Part shown: in pieces, positions 63,697 through 64,000 of the stretch
Position numbering within the stretch: position 1 is the first letter of the stretch
Layout of the letters: every line of letters begins with the position of its first letter
From: Agathobaculum sp. NTUH-O15-33
Lineage (GTDB): Bacteria > Bacillota > Clostridia > Oscillospirales > Butyricicoccaceae
Assembly (NCBI RefSeq): GCF_033193315.1
Contig: NZ_CP136187.1
Coordinates: 2,631,501 to 2,695,500 of the forward strand
DNA: 64,000 bases
Reading direction: 5' to 3'
Translations under genes and position numbers: made by a program
The notes under the pieces: generated by a model
Database searches by the model: none
Seen by the model: the letters and a program-made list of their open reading frames with translations, nothing else
Told to the model about the DNA's origin: nothing

Positions 63697-64000
63697 TATT
63701 GCGCTTCCTTTCCACATCCGGTCTGCGCGGCCTGCCGCCAAAGCGGCGCGCGCAGCGTTTCTTCATACATTTCACGGTACAGGTCGGGCCGCCAGTCGGG
63801 CGAGCCGACCCTTTGGTTAAATTCAAAATACGGGTAATGGGGCATGGTGCGCCCCGCGGTCATATCCAGCACAGCGGAAAACAGGCCGGGCGCACCGGCG
63901 CGCGCGCCGTTCAGCGGACTGCCCGCGGCGACCTGCGCCTGTTCGATGGGCTCGGCGGGCGATAAAATATGGCTGCCGCCCACAAAGCCCGCGCCCACAA
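63696..64000 (-). CDS. Uncharacterised protein, C-terminal part only (5' end outside window)
   Basis: About 100 C-terminal residues are visible and the frame is still open at the window edge. Segments are GAGFVGGSHILSPAEP, SPLNGARAGAPGLFSAVLDM and YPYFEFNQRVGSPDWRPDLY. I do not recognise the family. It is the upstream neighbour and translationally coupled partner of the PGDH_C dehydrogenase, so it probably acts in the same sugar-acid pathway. Confidence 0.6.
   Translation of the reverse strand, partial: VGAGFVGGSHILSPAEPIEQAQVAAGSPLNGARAGAPGLFSAVLDMTAGRTMPHYPYFEFNQRVGSPDWRPDLYREMYEETLRAPLWRQAAQTGCGKEAQ

Overview
The window looks like one chromosomal segment of a GC-rich (roughly 55-60 % by eye) anaerobic Firmicute, most likely a gut-type Clostridia/Oscillospirales member. 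This is inferred from gene content: SLH-domain exoproteins, PPi-type phosphofructokinase, class II aldolase, L-lactate dehydrogenase, a T-box-controlled thrS, YerC, GntR/YtrA and BlaI regulators, TetR and HxlR regulators, and an IS200-type element. No phage or plasmid module is visible.

Layout. 1-9.2 kb (+): an uptake and cyclic-amide hydrolysis cluster with a ProC-like dehydrogenase, a NIT2-type amidase, a five-gene peptide/nickel-type ABC importer, a YhcH protein and a D-hydantoinase/dihydropyrimidinase. 9.3-11.4 kb: TetR regulator and MATE exporter. 11.4-14.6 kb: murD, RNase P RNA and a tandem HD/HD-GYP protein. 14.7-20.6 kb (-): YtrA-type GntR/ABC operon, a two-component system and a DMT exporter. 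20.7-23.5 kb (-): tRNA array (Asp, Phe, Gly, Cys), then yerC-methyltransferase-hslO. 23.5-24.5 kb: repeat debris and an IS200 transposase. 24.6-31.9 kb: fba, pfp, an ECF sigma/anti-sigma pair, rarA and a cation/proton antiporter. 32-35.5 kb (-): a BlaI/M56-peptidase locus with two small secreted proteins, and a candidate small RNA on the opposite strand. 35.6-39.6 kb: MITE, glnS, gltX, tRNA-Ser. 39.7-53.2 kb: envelope region with three related SLH proteins, an SLH-linked M13 peptidase, a copper-amine-oxidase-like stalk protein, ldh, mscS and proS. 53.2-57.9 kb (-): thrS with its T-box, a YcxB protein, tsf and rpsB with a structured leader. 58-60 kb: HxlR regulator next to a zinc macrodomain/SirTM sirtuin pair. 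60-64 kb (-): a sugar operon (PGDH_C-type dehydrogenase, AP-endonuclease-2-type TIM barrel, RpiB-like and TIM-like isomerases, D-lyxose isomerase) that fits flow from D-apionate or another branched acid through L-erythrulose to erythrose-4-phosphate.

Nine single-base frameshifts interrupt otherwise well-conserved genes, including the essential gltX and proS. Eight of the nine are repaired by removing one base. The simplest reading is residual sequencing error rather than nine real pseudogenes, so the broken genes are annotated as whole loci with the break position stated.

The loci most worth follow-up are the BlaI/M56 locus with a non-penicillin-binding sensor, the small RNA candidate at 33.5 kb, the minimal macrodomain-SirTM pair, the L-erythrulose operon, and three related AT-rich inverted-repeat elements, one of which supplies the gltX stop codon.
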